From NCBI RefSeq assembly GCF_001517915.1, contig NZ_LOQI01000003.1, positions 1 to 51,334 of the forward strand: DNA of 51,334 nt. Reading direction: 5' to 3'. Of this stretch, positions 1 to 8,356 are shown piece by piece. This DNA comes from Oceanivirga salmonicida. GTDB taxonomy: Bacteria; Fusobacteriota; Fusobacteriia; Fusobacteriales; Leptotrichiaceae. The notes under the pieces were generated by a model. That model worked only from the letters and a program-made list of their open reading frames with translations. It made no database searches and was not told where the DNA came from. The position numbers and the translations under genes were made by a program. Positions within the stretch are counted from its first letter, which is position 1. Every line of letters begins with the position of its first letter.

Positions 1-52
1 AAAAAAAAAAAATGAAATAATAGATAAATTAAAATTCACAATCTAAAAAAAT

Positions 53-105
53 ATCACTCAAATTCGGCTATACATATTGTATTGGCTTAGTTTGAGTGAT
101 TTTTT
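53..105. terminator. Bidirectional hairpin terminator at window edge
   Basis: A perfect 10-bp stem (53-62 with 91-100, arms ATCACTCAAA and TTTGAGTGAT) encloses a 28-nt loop and is followed by a T-run at 98-105. An A-run just upstream (46-51) would give a T-run on the other strand, so it could stop transcription both ways. It probably ends a plus-strand gene lying outside the window. Confidence 0.6.
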
Positions 106-133
106 GTTGCGAAACTTGGGTTATAACTGAATA

Positions 134-166
134 GAAAAAAATAGAGATTTTAATATCTCTATTTTT
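134..166 (-). terminator. Terminator of the M24 peptidase gene
   Basis: Read on the minus strand, an 8-bp stem (141-148 with 155-162, arm ATAGAGAT) with a 6-nt loop is followed by a T-run (134-140). The stop codon of the peptidase gene (159-161) lies inside the stem. Confidence 0.7.
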
Positions 167-1223
167 CATATTTAGTAAGTACCATACAACCATCTTTGGT
201 AACTACTATATCATCTTCTATTCTAACTCCTGCAACACCAGGTTTATAAATTCCAGGTTCTATTGTAAATACCATGTTTTCCTCTAATATGTCATCAGTA
301 CTTTGAGAAACATCTGGAAATTCATGTACTTCCATACCAAGACCATGTCCTAATCTATGAGTGAAATATTCTCCATACCCACCTTCTGTTATAATGTCTC
401 TTGCAATTTTGTCAATCTCGCTAAATTTCATACCTGGCTTACAAGCCTTAATTGCTTCCATATTGGCTTTTTTGACTAATTCGTATATAGTTTTAGCTTC
501 ATCGCTAACTTTTCCAAATTCAAAGGTTCTAGTCTCGTCTGAGGCATATCCTTCATACCATACACCTAGGTCAAATAGAGCATAGTCTCCTTTTTTTAAT
601 TTTGTAGTGCCACTTTCTCCATGTGGATTAGCAGCATTTTTACCAAACAATACTATAGTATCAAATGACATAGATTTAACACCTAATTTTTTCATTTCAA
701 ATTCTATTATAGATTTTAGTTCTAATTCAGTGATGCCTTCTCTTAAATTATTTTTAGCAATATCAATTGCTATATCAGATAACCTTGTTGCTTCAATTAA
801 CTTTTCTATTTCATCACTAGACTTATATTTTCTCATATCTGCAATTAGATTATCACATTCATTAAATGATTTAATTTCAAATATTTTTTGTATTCTTTCT
901 AATCTATCAATAGTTAAATGAGTTTTTTCAAGTAGAACATTTTCTAATTTACCTGTAAGTTTAAATAAATTAGCATAACCATCTTCTGTGTCAAGATAAG
1001 AAGTTAAATCTAATTTAACTCTTAGACTACTTTTTGCACTTTCAAATTCCATTGCAGGAACTAATAAAGAGATTTTATCTTTACCAATAATAAGTGCTAA
1101 TAATCTTTCGTGTGGATCACAACTAAAACCTGTTAAATAATATATATTAGTAGGTTTAGTAATTATTGCAGCATCTATATTTTTTTCTCTTAATATTTTT
1201 TGTATATATTTAATCTTTTCCAT
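159..1223 (-). CDS. M24 family aminopeptidase (Xaa-Pro aminopeptidase/prolidase-like)
   Basis: This 354-residue protein has the creatinase-like N-terminal region and the C-terminal pita-bread metallopeptidase fold of the M24 family, which removes N-terminal residues next to proline in the cytoplasm. The five expected metal ligands are visible: Asp218 and Asp229 (in FDLG and SDETRT), His293 (in HRLGHGLG), Glu322 (in TIEPG) and Glu336 (in RIEDD). The start is set at 1223 because AGGAG lies 5 nt upstream. A longer reading from 1262 would translate a terminator hairpin. It follows the outer-membrane gene at 1270 but is separated from it by that hairpin. Whether it is an Xaa-Pro aminopeptidase or a dipeptidase cannot be told from sequence alone. 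Confidence 0.9.
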   Translation of the reverse strand: MEKIKYIQKILREKNIDAAIITKPTNIYYLTGFSCDPHERLLALIIGKDKISLLVPAMEFESAKSSLRVKLDLTSYLDTEDGYANLFKLTGKLENVLLEKTHLTIDRLERIQKIFEIKSFNECDNLIADMRKYKSSDEIEKLIEATRLSDIAIDIAKNNLREGITELELKSIIEFEMKKLGVKSMSFDTIVLFGKNAANPHGESGTTKLKKGDYALFDLGVWYEGYASDETRTFEFGKVSDEAKTIYELVKKANMEAIKACKPGMKFSEIDKIARDIITEGGYGEYFTHRLGHGLGMEVHEFPDVSQSTDDILEENMVFTIEPGIYKPGVAGVRIEDDIVVTKDGCMVLTKYEK

Positions 1224-1235
1224 TATTCTCCTATA

Positions 1236-1260
1236 ATAAAAAGCTCTTAAAGAGCCTTTC
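1236..1260 (-). terminator. Hairpin terminator between outer-membrane gene and peptidase gene
   Basis: On the minus strand AAAGGCTCT pairs with AGAGCTTTT around a 3-nt loop (core 1243-1247 with 1251-1255) and runs into a T-tract. It lies 10 nt downstream of the stop codon of the 1270-1932 gene and upstream of the peptidase ribosome-binding site. Confidence 0.65.
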
Positions 1261-1269
1261 ATTTTTATT

Positions 1270-1932
1270 TTATTTTCCTCCTAATAAGTAACCGAATTTA
1301 ATTCCTGGACGGAATGAATGAGTTATATTATAAGCATCATCCTTTTTTAAACCTAAGTTATCTTTATCGGCAGTATCATTTTTAGTTTTTATACCAGAAT
1401 TTTCATAACCTAATACAACTGATAATCTAATTTGGTCATTTAATTTTGCACCAACTAATAAGTCAACATTTACAACATGTCCACCACCTAATACTTTTGG
1501 ACTAGAATTGAAATCAAAATAACCGTGTCCACCAGCAGTTACTCCTAAACCAATAAATGCTTTTGTATCAGAGTTAGGTATAGCAAAATCAAAATTCATT
1601 TCTCCACCTACTGTAGCAACTATACCATGTATATTTTCTACTGGTTTATTCCATTCATATTGTGATACAATTTTATCTCCTAAAGTAATTCTAGGACCAA
1701 AAACTAAATCAACTTTTTCATTAATTTCATATTTCCATTCAGGCACATAACCAATTCTTAAATCTACTTCTTTTTGCCATATTTTTGTTGGCATTTTACC
1801 ATTTTCTGAAATTTTTTGAATTTTAAATGGAAAACCAATTTCTCCTTCTATTCTATGAAATGGACCTTCAATATCAGCTGCAAAAGTAGTTAAGCTAGCT
1901 AATGCTGCAACTGTAAATAATAATTTCTTCAT
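1270..1932 (-). CDS. Putative outer-membrane beta-barrel protein
   Basis: The 220-residue product starts with a signal peptide (MKKLLFTVAALASLTTFA, cleavage expected near residue 18). The rest alternates short amphipathic strands rich in Gly, Val and aromatic residues, as in small outer-membrane beta-barrels. It ends FGYLLGGK rather than in the terminal Phe usual for barrel-assembly substrates, although FGY lies close to the end. It is not clearly related to the four small barrels at 19199-20447 and 38357-39588. A strong promoter lies upstream, and the gene is preceded by AAAAGGAG. Function unknown; a porin or adhesion role would be guesswork. Confidence 0.6.
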   Translation of the reverse strand: MKKLLFTVAALASLTTFAADIEGPFHRIEGEIGFPFKIQKISENGKMPTKIWQKEVDLRIGYVPEWKYEINEKVDLVFGPRITLGDKIVSQYEWNKPVENIHGIVATVGGEMNFDFAIPNSDTKAFIGLGVTAGGHGYFDFNSSPKVLGGGHVVNVDLLVGAKLNDQIRLSVVLGYENSGIKTKNDTADKDNLGLKKDDAYNITHSFRPGIKFGYLLGGK

Positions 1933-1991
1933 TTTTTTTCTCCTTTTAAATTAATTTGATATACATTTTTTAAATTTATTATATCATTAAA

Positions 1992-2020
1992 ATTATAACA
2001 CTATTTGATTTAAAAATCAA
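1992..2020 (-). promoter_or_regulatory. Promoter of the outer-membrane gene at 1270-1932
   Basis: On the minus strand TTGATT (2015-2020), a 17-bp spacer and TATAAT (1992-1997) preceded by TGT form a strong sigma-70-type promoter with extended -10. A second TGATATAAT lies at 1978-1986. The -35 overlaps the last codons of ldh. Confidence 0.65.
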
Positions 2021-2942
2021 TTTTATCAATAATAGTTTTTAGAATTTTTTTTGAATTATTTAATTTTTCTTGTTCCGCTTTGCTAAACTCTGGACATATT
2101 TTCATGACTTGTCCATTTCTGCCAACAATGTTTGGAACAGAATAATATATATTATCAATAGGGTTATATGTAGAGACTGTTAATATAGATTTTTCATCTC
2201 TTAATATAGCACCAACAATTCTATTAACTGCTAAGCCTATTGCATAGTTTGTATATCCTTTTTTCTTAATAATTTCATATGCAGAATTTTTTACTGACAT
2301 TTCAACAGAATTTTTCAATTCATCTAGTTCTATATTTTCTCTTTTACAATATTCATCAATAGATAATGGACCAATGCTAAGAGATGACCATACAGCAAAT
2401 TCACTATCTCCATGTTCACCTATTATATAACCATGTATGCTTCTTGGATCTAAATCAAATATTTTTGCCAAATTATATTGTAATCTAGAAGTATCAAGTA
2501 CAGTACCACTTCCTATTACTCTATTTGCAGGAAAGCCAGATAATTTATATGTTATATATGTTAATATATCAACAGGGTTAGAAACAACTAATAATATTGC
2601 ATTAGGAGAATATCTCACAATTTGTGGTATCATTTGTTTAAAAATTGATAAATTTTTATTTATTAAATCTAACCTAGTTTCTCCATCTTTTTGTCCTGCA
2701 CCAGCAGTAATTATTACTATATCTGAATTAGCAGTATCTTTATAATCTCCTGCAATAATTTCAGTTGATTTAAAAAATGCAGCACCATGTGCTATGTCTA
2801 ATGCTTCTCCCATAGCCTTATCTTTGTTAATATCAACTAATACTATATTAGATGCTATACCAGTTTCTGCTATTGAAAGTGTAGTAGCAGAACCTACAAA
2901 TCCCGCTCCTATAATTGAAATCTTATTTGTCCTTTTCATCAT
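2010..2942 (-). CDS. ldh: L-lactate dehydrogenase
   Basis: This 310-residue NAD-dependent dehydrogenase interconverts pyruvate and L-lactate, regenerating NAD+ in fermentation. Visible signatures are the N-terminal dinucleotide-binding glycine motif GAGFVGS, the substrate loop GQKDGETRLDL and the active-site IIGEHGDSEFAVWS with the catalytic His. Gln in GQKDGETR marks lactate rather than malate specificity. The length is normal for bacterial LDH. It lies 54 nt downstream of the orphan ABC ATPase and may share its transcript. A strong purine-rich Shine-Dalgarno (AAAGGAGAAGTAGG) sits about 28 nt before the ATG, unusually far; no better in-frame start exists because of a TAA between them. The next Met codon (2939) is an equally possible start. 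Confidence 0.93.
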   Translation of the reverse strand: MMKRTNKISIIGAGFVGSATTLSIAETGIASNIVLVDINKDKAMGEALDIAHGAAFFKSTEIIAGDYKDTANSDIVIITAGAGQKDGETRLDLINKNLSIFKQMIPQIVRYSPNAILLVVSNPVDILTYITYKLSGFPANRVIGSGTVLDTSRLQYNLAKIFDLDPRSIHGYIIGEHGDSEFAVWSSLSIGPLSIDEYCKRENIELDELKNSVEMSVKNSAYEIIKKKGYTNYAIGLAVNRIVGAILRDEKSILTVSTYNPIDNIYYSVPNIVGRNGQVMKICPEFSKAEQEKLNNSKKILKTIIDKIDF

Positions 2943-2996
2943 ATTTTTGTATGCTAAATCTCTTTAACCTACTTCTCCTTTCACCTTTTTATATAC

Positions 2997-3623
2997 TTAT
3001 TTTTTAATATCTAATGTAAAAACTCTATCTGAAATATGTTTTACAAGATTTATATCATGAGATATGAAAATAAAAGTTGTAAAAAAGTTTTTGTTAAAAA
3101 ATTTTATTAAATTTATAATTTGTTCTTGTGTGCTTAAATCTAATGCAGAAAGTGGCTCATCGCATATGATTAATTTGGGGTTTGAAATCATTGCAGCCCC
3201 TACAACAACCCTTTGTCTTTGTCCCCCTGATAAATCAGTAGGGTATTTATTTTTGTAATCCTCTAATAAAAGTATTTTTAACATATCATCTACTTTTTCA
3301 TCAATATTTTCTATATTATTGACTATTAAAGGTTCTTTTAATATGTTCTCGACTGTAATTGCTTCATTAAGTGAAGTGTATGGATCTTGAAATATCATTT
3401 GTATATCAATTATTTTTCTTTCAGAAATATCTTTATTTTCAAATATTATTTCTCCACCATCTTTTTTTTCAATTCCCATAATTATTTTTGCTATTGTAGA
3501 TTTACCTATACCTGACTTACCTATAATTGAAAATATTTCTCCTTTTTTTACATTAAATGAAACATTTTCAAATATATATTCATTATTAAATTTTTTGCTT
3601 AAATTTTTAATTTCTAATAACAT
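2997..3623 (-). CDS. ABC transporter ATP-binding protein, peptide/nickel (OppF/DppF) type, orphan
   Basis: The 208-residue protein is a single ABC ATPase domain with Walker A GKSGIGKST (about residues 35-43), Q-loop FQDPYTSLN, signature LSGGQRQR, Walker B LIICDEPLSALD and switch His in ISHD. The FQDP(Y)TSLN Q-loop is typical of the oligopeptide/dipeptide/nickel importer ATPases. It is clearly shorter than OppF/DppF (about 320 residues) and lacks their C-terminal oligopeptide-binding extension. No permease or substrate-binding protein is encoded nearby, so its partners must be elsewhere or missing. AAAGGAG precedes the ATG by 7 nt. The gene is followed by ldh. Confidence 0.88.
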   Translation of the reverse strand: MLLEIKNLSKKFNNEYIFENVSFNVKKGEIFSIIGKSGIGKSTIAKIIMGIEKKDGGEIIFENKDISERKIIDIQMIFQDPYTSLNEAITVENILKEPLIVNNIENIDEKVDDMLKILLLEDYKNKYPTDLSGGQRQRVVVGAAMISNPKLIICDEPLSALDLSTQEQIINLIKFFNKNFFTTFIFISHDINLVKHISDRVFTLDIKK

Positions 3624-3686
3624 GGTTGTTCTCCTTTAATATATTATACTCAATTTAAGGGAAATATAAAAGGATTTTATGTAAAT

Positions 3687-3709
3687 AAAAAAGGCACAAT
3701 GCCTTTTTT
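3687..3709. terminator. Terminator after the OmpA-family gene
   Basis: AAAAAAGGCA (3687-3696) and TGCCTTTTTT (3700-3709) form a hairpin with a 3-nt loop and T-runs on both strands. Its main use is probably to end the minus-strand transcript of the gene at 3721-4842. Confidence 0.75.
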
Positions 3710-3720
3710 ATAAATTTTTA

Positions 3721-4842
3721 CTATTTAACTAATTCAGAGAATTTTAATTCAACACGTCTATTCATGTATCTTCCTTGTTTAGTCTTATTAGTAGCAGCTG
3801 GTTCTAATTCACCTTTACCAGTAATGCTATTAACTTTAATAGAATTACTTAATCCGTATTTTTGTAATAACATAGTTATTTGTTTAGCTCTTTCAACAGA
3901 TAATTTTTGGTTGTATTTAACTGATCCAGTAGCATCAGTATGTCCAACTACGTCTATATCACCTGATACAGCGAAATTATTAACCATATCTACGATTTCT
4001 TTTAAGTTCTTTTGTTCTTGTGCATTTGGCACTCTACCATCAACTTTAAATCCATATATAGTACAGATTTTAGTTTCTGATGAACAATTACCATGTATGA
4101 AATCTGGTCTTTCAACTTCAACTATAACTGGTTCTTCAACTACAGGTACAACTGGTTCTGGTGTTGGTTCAACAATTGGTTCAACAACTATTGGTTCAAC
4201 AACAACTGGTTCAGGTTTAACTACTTCTTTTTGAACAACTGGAGCTTTTTTAATGAATGATCCTAATCTAAGACCTACTCTAATACCAACTTTGTTGTCA
4301 AATGCTTTATTTCCAGCAGCCTTTAAGTCTTTTGGAGTGAATCCACCATCATATAATAATTCAGCAACTAATGCGTTGTATTCAACACCAAGTCCTAAAC
4401 CATAGTAAAGACCTGGTTTAAATGGATCTCCTACTTTTTCTCTTGAAGCCATTCCACCTAATCTACCTACAACATAAGCTGCAGCGTCATCTTTTTTATT
4501 TCTCCAAAAATTAAGATGTGTTACCGCATAAATAGGTATGAATTCTTTTTCATTTTTAGCAGTAGTACCTTTTTTAAATAATACTTCTGGTCCAGAATTG
4601 TAGTGTAATGATTTATAACCGAAGTTATATTCAGCACCTACCCCTAATTCAAATACACCTGTGTCTATAGGTATAATTTCAGTTCCTAATGTGAACCCCA
4701 TACCGTTAGTATTATCTAACGATGGTTTTGTTGCAAATTTAACGTGATCTCTATATGCGTCGAAACCTGTTTTAACGTTCCATTCCCACGCGAATGTGTT
4801 CATGGCTGCAAATGTTAATGCGATAATCGCTATTTTTTTCAT
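3721..4842 (-). CDS. OmpA family outer-membrane protein with peptidoglycan-binding domain
   Basis: The 373-residue precursor has a signal peptide (MKKIAIIALTFAAMNTFA), a beta-barrel region (about residues 19-200) and a Pro/Val/Glu-rich linker (about 205-245, repeats of VVEPIV). A conserved Cys pair (NCSSETKIC) precedes a C-terminal OmpA domain (about 265-373). That domain shows DIDVVGHTDATGSVKYN, ERAKQI and NRRVEL, holding the Asp and Arg that bind diaminopimelate or its equivalent. By analogy with OmpA proteins it anchors the outer membrane to the wall. It has its own near-consensus promoter and its own terminator, so it is likely abundantly expressed as a single gene. The exact barrel topology is not determinable here. 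Confidence 0.88.
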   Translation of the reverse strand: MKKIAIIALTFAAMNTFAWEWNVKTGFDAYRDHVKFATKPSLDNTNGMGFTLGTEIIPIDTGVFELGVGAEYNFGYKSLHYNSGPEVLFKKGTTAKNEKEFIPIYAVTHLNFWRNKKDDAAAYVVGRLGGMASREKVGDPFKPGLYYGLGLGVEYNALVAELLYDGGFTPKDLKAAGNKAFDNKVGIRVGLRLGSFIKKAPVVQKEVVKPEPVVVEPIVVEPIVEPTPEPVVPVVEEPVIVEVERPDFIHGNCSSETKICTIYGFKVDGRVPNAQEQKNLKEIVDMVNNFAVSGDIDVVGHTDATGSVKYNQKLSVERAKQITMLLQKYGLSNSIKVNSITGKGELEPAATNKTKQGRYMNRRVELKFSELVK

Positions 4843-4898
4843 ATTTTTCCCCCAATTCTAAATATATTTACATACATTTGTTTAATATACTCTGATAT

Positions 4899-4927
4899 AT
4901 TATATAACAAAAATTGTTAAAAATCAA
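4899..4927 (-). promoter_or_regulatory. Promoter of the OmpA-family gene
   Basis: On the minus strand TTGATT (4922-4927), a 17-bp spacer and TATAAT (4899-4904) match the same pattern found upstream of the 1270-1932 outer-membrane gene. It is divergent from the mnmA promoter. Confidence 0.7.
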
Positions 4928-4936
4928 CTTAAAATG

Positions 4937-4945
4937 TGGTATAAT
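4937..4945 (+). promoter_or_regulatory. Extended -10 promoter for mnmA operon
   Basis: TGGTATAAT is an extended -10 element 43 nt before the mnmA start. A TTGTTA sits 20 bp upstream (4914-4919), a long spacer, so the extended -10 probably carries recognition. Confidence 0.5.
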
Positions 4946-4987
4946 AAAATTAAATAAATAATATTTGAGTTAGGAAACAGTGAAAGT

Positions 4988-6073
4988 ATGAATAAAAAAG
5001 TAGTGTTAGGAATGTCTGGCGGGGTAGATTCATCAGTGGCAGCAGTGATTTTAAAAAATCTTGGATACGAGGTTATAGGGGTATTCATGAAAAATTGGGA
5101 AGAAAAAGATGAAAATGGAATTTGTACTAGCGAAATTGATTATGCAGATGCAATGAATGTTGCTGAAAATTTAGGAATACCATTTTATTCTGTTAATTTT
5201 GTAAAAGAATATGCAGACAGAGTATTTAGTTATTTTTTAGATGAGTATAAAAAAGGAAGAACTCCAAATCCAGACGTAATGTGTAATAAAGAAATAAAAT
5301 TTAAAGCATTTTTAGAATATGCATTTAGTTTAGGTGCTGATTATGTAGCAACTGGGCATTATGCTAAGGTAATGCATACAGATAAGGGAAGTATTTTATT
5401 AAGGGGTATAGATGATAATAAAGATCAATCATATTTTTTATCTAAATTAAGTAGTGAGCAGTTAGAAAAGGTAATTTTTCCATTGGGGGATTATACTAAA
5501 CCTGAAATAAGAGAGATTGCAAAAAAAAATGGATTAATAACGGCTAATAAAAAAGATAGTACAGGAATATGTTTTATAGGAGAGAGAAATTTTAAAGAAT
5601 TTTTAAATAACTATTTACCGAATAAAAAAGGGAATATAGTAGATGAAAAAGGTAAAATTTTAGGAACTCATGATGGACTTATGTACTATACTATAGGACA
5701 AAGAAAAGGTATAGGTATAGGAAATACAAAAGATGGTAATGGAAAGCCTTGGTTTGTTGCTTATAAAAATTTAGAAAAAAATGAATTGGTGGTATCACAA
5801 GGAAATACTGATATCTTATATTCAAAAGGTCTTATAACTAATGACTTTGAATTAATTAATAAAGAAATAGCAAGTTTCCCCCTAAGATGCACAGTTAAGT
5901 TTAGATATAGACAAGATGACGTTTCTGCTATAATTACAAAAGAAAATGGGAAACATATAGTTATGTTCGATGAAAAACAAAGAGCGGTAACGGAAGGTCA
6001 AATAGTTGTCGCATATTTAGGGAATATTTGTATAGGTGCGGGAGCAATAGATAGTATAATAAAAGGAGATTAA
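4988..6073 (+). CDS. mnmA: tRNA-specific 2-thiouridylase MnmA
   Basis: MnmA installs the 2-thio group on the wobble uridine of tRNAs Lys, Glu and Gln, using ATP and a persulfide relayed from a cysteine desulfurase. The 361-residue protein shows the PP-loop SGGVDSSVA near residues 10-18, the first catalytic Cys99 in [11 protein letters not shown] and the second Cys195 in STGICFIGE, all as in the family; length is normal. It is the first gene of a run of closely packed plus-strand genes reaching 15923, many of which also act on RNA. Substrate tRNAs Glu and Gln are encoded at 40538 and 39677 in this window. AGGAAAC about 11 nt before the ATG is the likely ribosome-binding site. Confidence 0.96.
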   Translation: MNKKVVLGMSGGVDSSVAAVILKNLGYEVIGVFMKNWEEKDENGICTSEIDYADAMNVAENLGIPFYSVNFVKEYADRVFSYFLDEYKKGRTPNPDVMCNKEIKFKAFLEYAFSLGADYVATGHYAKVMHTDKGSILLRGIDDNKDQSYFLSKLSSEQLEKVIFPLGDYTKPEIREIAKKNGLITANKKDSTGICFIGERNFKEFLNNYLPNKKGNIVDEKGKILGTHDGLMYYTIGQRKGIGIGNTKDGNGKPWFVAYKNLEKNELVVSQGNTDILYSKGLITNDFELINKEIASFPLRCTVKFRYRQDDVSAIITKENGKHIVMFDEKQRAVTEGQIVVAYLGNICIGAGAIDSIIKGD

Positions 6074-6075
6074 GT

Positions 6076-7863
6076 ATGTTTTTTGGGTTTTTTGGCAAGA
6101 ATAAAAATGAAAAGATTGAAGAAGTTAAAGAATATTTAAATATTATAGATGAAGACGGAAAAGAAATTACTGTTGAAAAAAAAGAATGGTTAGCTACTGA
6201 GTTTTATCCATATATAGAAAACAATATTAATAATGATGAAGAAATATATAATATGGTTAATTTAGCAATGGAATATGGTGTAAAATATGAAGTTTTAGAG
6301 CCAAGTTATAAACTATATATTAAAGATAAAAGTGTAAATAAAAACGTTTGTCTTTTATTTAAAGCATATAGAATTAATAAAATGAATGATGAAGCAGTAG
6401 ATTTATATGAAGAATACATGAATGATGGAAATGATTTGAATTGTTTCATGTATTATGATTTGGCTTTAGCACAAGAAGAGTTATCGAGATATGATATGGT
6501 TGAAAAAAACTTATTCTTAGCATTTACTAAGAACAACAACTATATTAAAGTAATAGATAAATTAATGGATTATACTAGTAAATTTTTAGAACCTGATAAA
6601 TATTATGAATGGTTAAAAGATTTAAATGATACTTCTAGTTCTTGGTATTTGAGTAAAGAATTGGCAATATTACAATTTGAAAAAAAATTATATGGAGAGG
6701 CAACAAATAATTTATTAAAAAGCCTTAGTTTGTGTTCGAATAATGAAAAAAATGTTATTATTATAGCTAAATTATTATTAGAAAATAATAGATTAAATGA
6801 ATTTGAAAATTGTATTTTACCTAAATATGATATAAATACTAGTGATATTAATTTTCATAATATAGTTCAAAAATTTTATTTCAAGGATAAACAATATAAA
6901 AAAGGTTTAGATTTATTAAAAGAAATATATTTAACAGGAAAATATGATGAGATATTTGTTCAAAATGAAAAATTATTTTTAAAATCTAAATTATTAGAAC
7001 AAGATAAGAAAAAGTATGCTAGATTGGTTAGTGGTATAGCTTCACCTAAGGCTAGATTTAATCCACTTTTTGCACCTATATACACTAAGCAATTAAATAT
7101 GAAAGTTAAAGAAAAAACAGGACCAAAATTTATATTTTTAGGATTTACAACTAATGGAGAAGTTGGAGAATATTCCGAAAACTTGAAGGGAATAGTTAAA
7201 AATATTTCTTCATATATATGTGATTTATTGTATTTTAATTCAGATATATCAATAAATAATGCCTTCTTATATGATGATTTAGGACCGGTATTAAAGCGTG
7301 GAGAATATAAAGATGAGTATTTCAAAAAAATAAAAGAAAGTAATCCTGATATGGAATATGTAATAACAGGAGAAATTTTTGAAGTAGATTCAAATGGAGC
7401 ATTTGATATTAGATTTTATACATATAATTTTGAGATGGATCAAAGATTACAACTTTATTTAACTACTACTTCTGAAAATGGCTTATATGAAGTAATATCT
7501 AAATTTTTAAATGTTATTATTAATAAGATGCTTGATATCAATGTAGAAAGTGTAAAAATAACAGATAAAAAATTCTTAGAAATATATACGGATTATGTAG
7601 AAATATTTTTAAATGTAAATAATGATAATGAAAATAAAGTATATACTACTGATAAGATAATTAGATATTGTTTAAATAATCCTAGTGAATATAAAGTAAA
7701 TATAGCATTATCTACAATACTTACTCAAAGTGAGTACTTCCCTGAAATTAAAGAGAATTATAAACAAAAAATATATGATATTATAACTTTAAATAATATG
7801 ACATATAAAGATTTAATGAGTAATTTTGAATTTGTATACGGAGAAATAAATGAAGAAGCTTAA
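6076..7863 (+). CDS. Unknown protein with tetratricopeptide-like helical N-terminal half
   Basis: I do not recognise this 595-residue protein. It has no signal peptide or membrane segment; the extreme N-terminus (MFFGFFGKNKNEK) is hydrophobic but short. Residues about 60-320 read as repeated amphipathic helix pairs with alternating Leu/Tyr/Ala, like degenerate TPR units. A second part (about 350-490) begins after GPKFIFLGF and contains predicted alternating beta strands (VITGEIFEVDSNGAFDIRF). Its ATG lies 2 nt after the mnmA stop with AAAGGAG 7 nt upstream. Its last 14 nt overlap the next gene, so the two are translationally coupled and probably work together. Confidence 0.75.
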   Translation: MFFGFFGKNKNEKIEEVKEYLNIIDEDGKEITVEKKEWLATEFYPYIENNINNDEEIYNMVNLAMEYGVKYEVLEPSYKLYIKDKSVNKNVCLLFKAYRINKMNDEAVDLYEEYMNDGNDLNCFMYYDLALAQEELSRYDMVEKNLFLAFTKNNNYIKVIDKLMDYTSKFLEPDKYYEWLKDLNDTSSSWYLSKELAILQFEKKLYGEATNNLLKSLSLCSNNEKNVIIIAKLLLENNRLNEFENCILPKYDINTSDINFHNIVQKFYFKDKQYKKGLDLLKEIYLTGKYDEIFVQNEKLFLKSKLLEQDKKKYARLVSGIASPKARFNPLFAPIYTKQLNMKVKEKTGPKFIFLGFTTNGEVGEYSENLKGIVKNISSYICDLLYFNSDISINNAFLYDDLGPVLKRGEYKDEYFKKIKESNPDMEYVITGEIFEVDSNGAFDIRFYTYNFEMDQRLQLYLTTTSENGLYEVISKFLNVIINKMLDINVESVKITDKKFLEIYTDYVEIFLNVNNDNENKVYTTDKIIRYCLNNPSEYKVNIALSTILTQSEYFPEIKENYKQKIYDIITLNNMTYKDLMSNFEFVYGEINEEA

Positions 7864-8356
7864 AAATTTTATACCAGCAATATTATTAATATTAATCTTA
7901 ATATATAGAAATATGACTATTGATTCTAGTTCTAACGATGAATATTTAGTTGTAGGTTTAACTATAATATTTATAAGAATGATATTTTTTAAAATGTCAT
8001 TAAATAGAAGTATGCTTTATGTAATATTATTATCAGTGATTGGAATATTTTATATATACATTTATACACATAACAATATAAATGATTTAATAACTGAAAA
8101 CTATATTTTGTTAGCTTCTATATTTAATTTAGTAAATATACTACTAATGTTATGGTTAATACACCAAAATTATGTGTTTATAGGTATGATATATTTAATA
8201 AATGCTGTACTAATTTCAGTAGAATTAATACCTAATATAGCCAATTATGTAGAAATTTTAGCAATATCAATATATATAATAGCGAATATTAAAAAAATAA
8301 TAAATATGAAAAGCGTTAAAGAGAAAGCAGAAATAAAGGAAGAAAAAAATGATTAA
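7850..8356 (+). CDS. Unknown integral membrane protein
   Basis: The 168-residue product is almost wholly hydrophobic with five or six likely membrane segments (starting near residues 7, 33, 55, 84, 108 and 131) and a Lys/Glu-rich cytoplasmic tail (KEKAEIKEEKND). No family motif was recognised. The start lies inside the upstream gene (14-nt overlap), where GGAGAAATAA supplies the ribosome-binding site. Its end overlaps rsmB by 8 nt. Tight coupling to the TPR-like protein suggests a membrane partner for it, but that is inference. Confidence 0.7.
   Translation: MKKLKNFIPAILLILILIYRNMTIDSSSNDEYLVVGLTIIFIRMIFFKMSLNRSMLYVILLSVIGIFYIYIYTHNNINDLITENYILLASIFNLVNILLMLWLIHQNYVFIGMIYLINAVLISVELIPNIANYVEILAISIYIIANIKKIINMKSVKEKAEIKEEKND

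Noticed and set aside
1224-1262. N-terminal extension of the M24 peptidase by 13 residues
   Set aside because: The extension would translate a terminator hairpin and the ribosome-binding site; AGGAG is correctly placed for the start at 1223.
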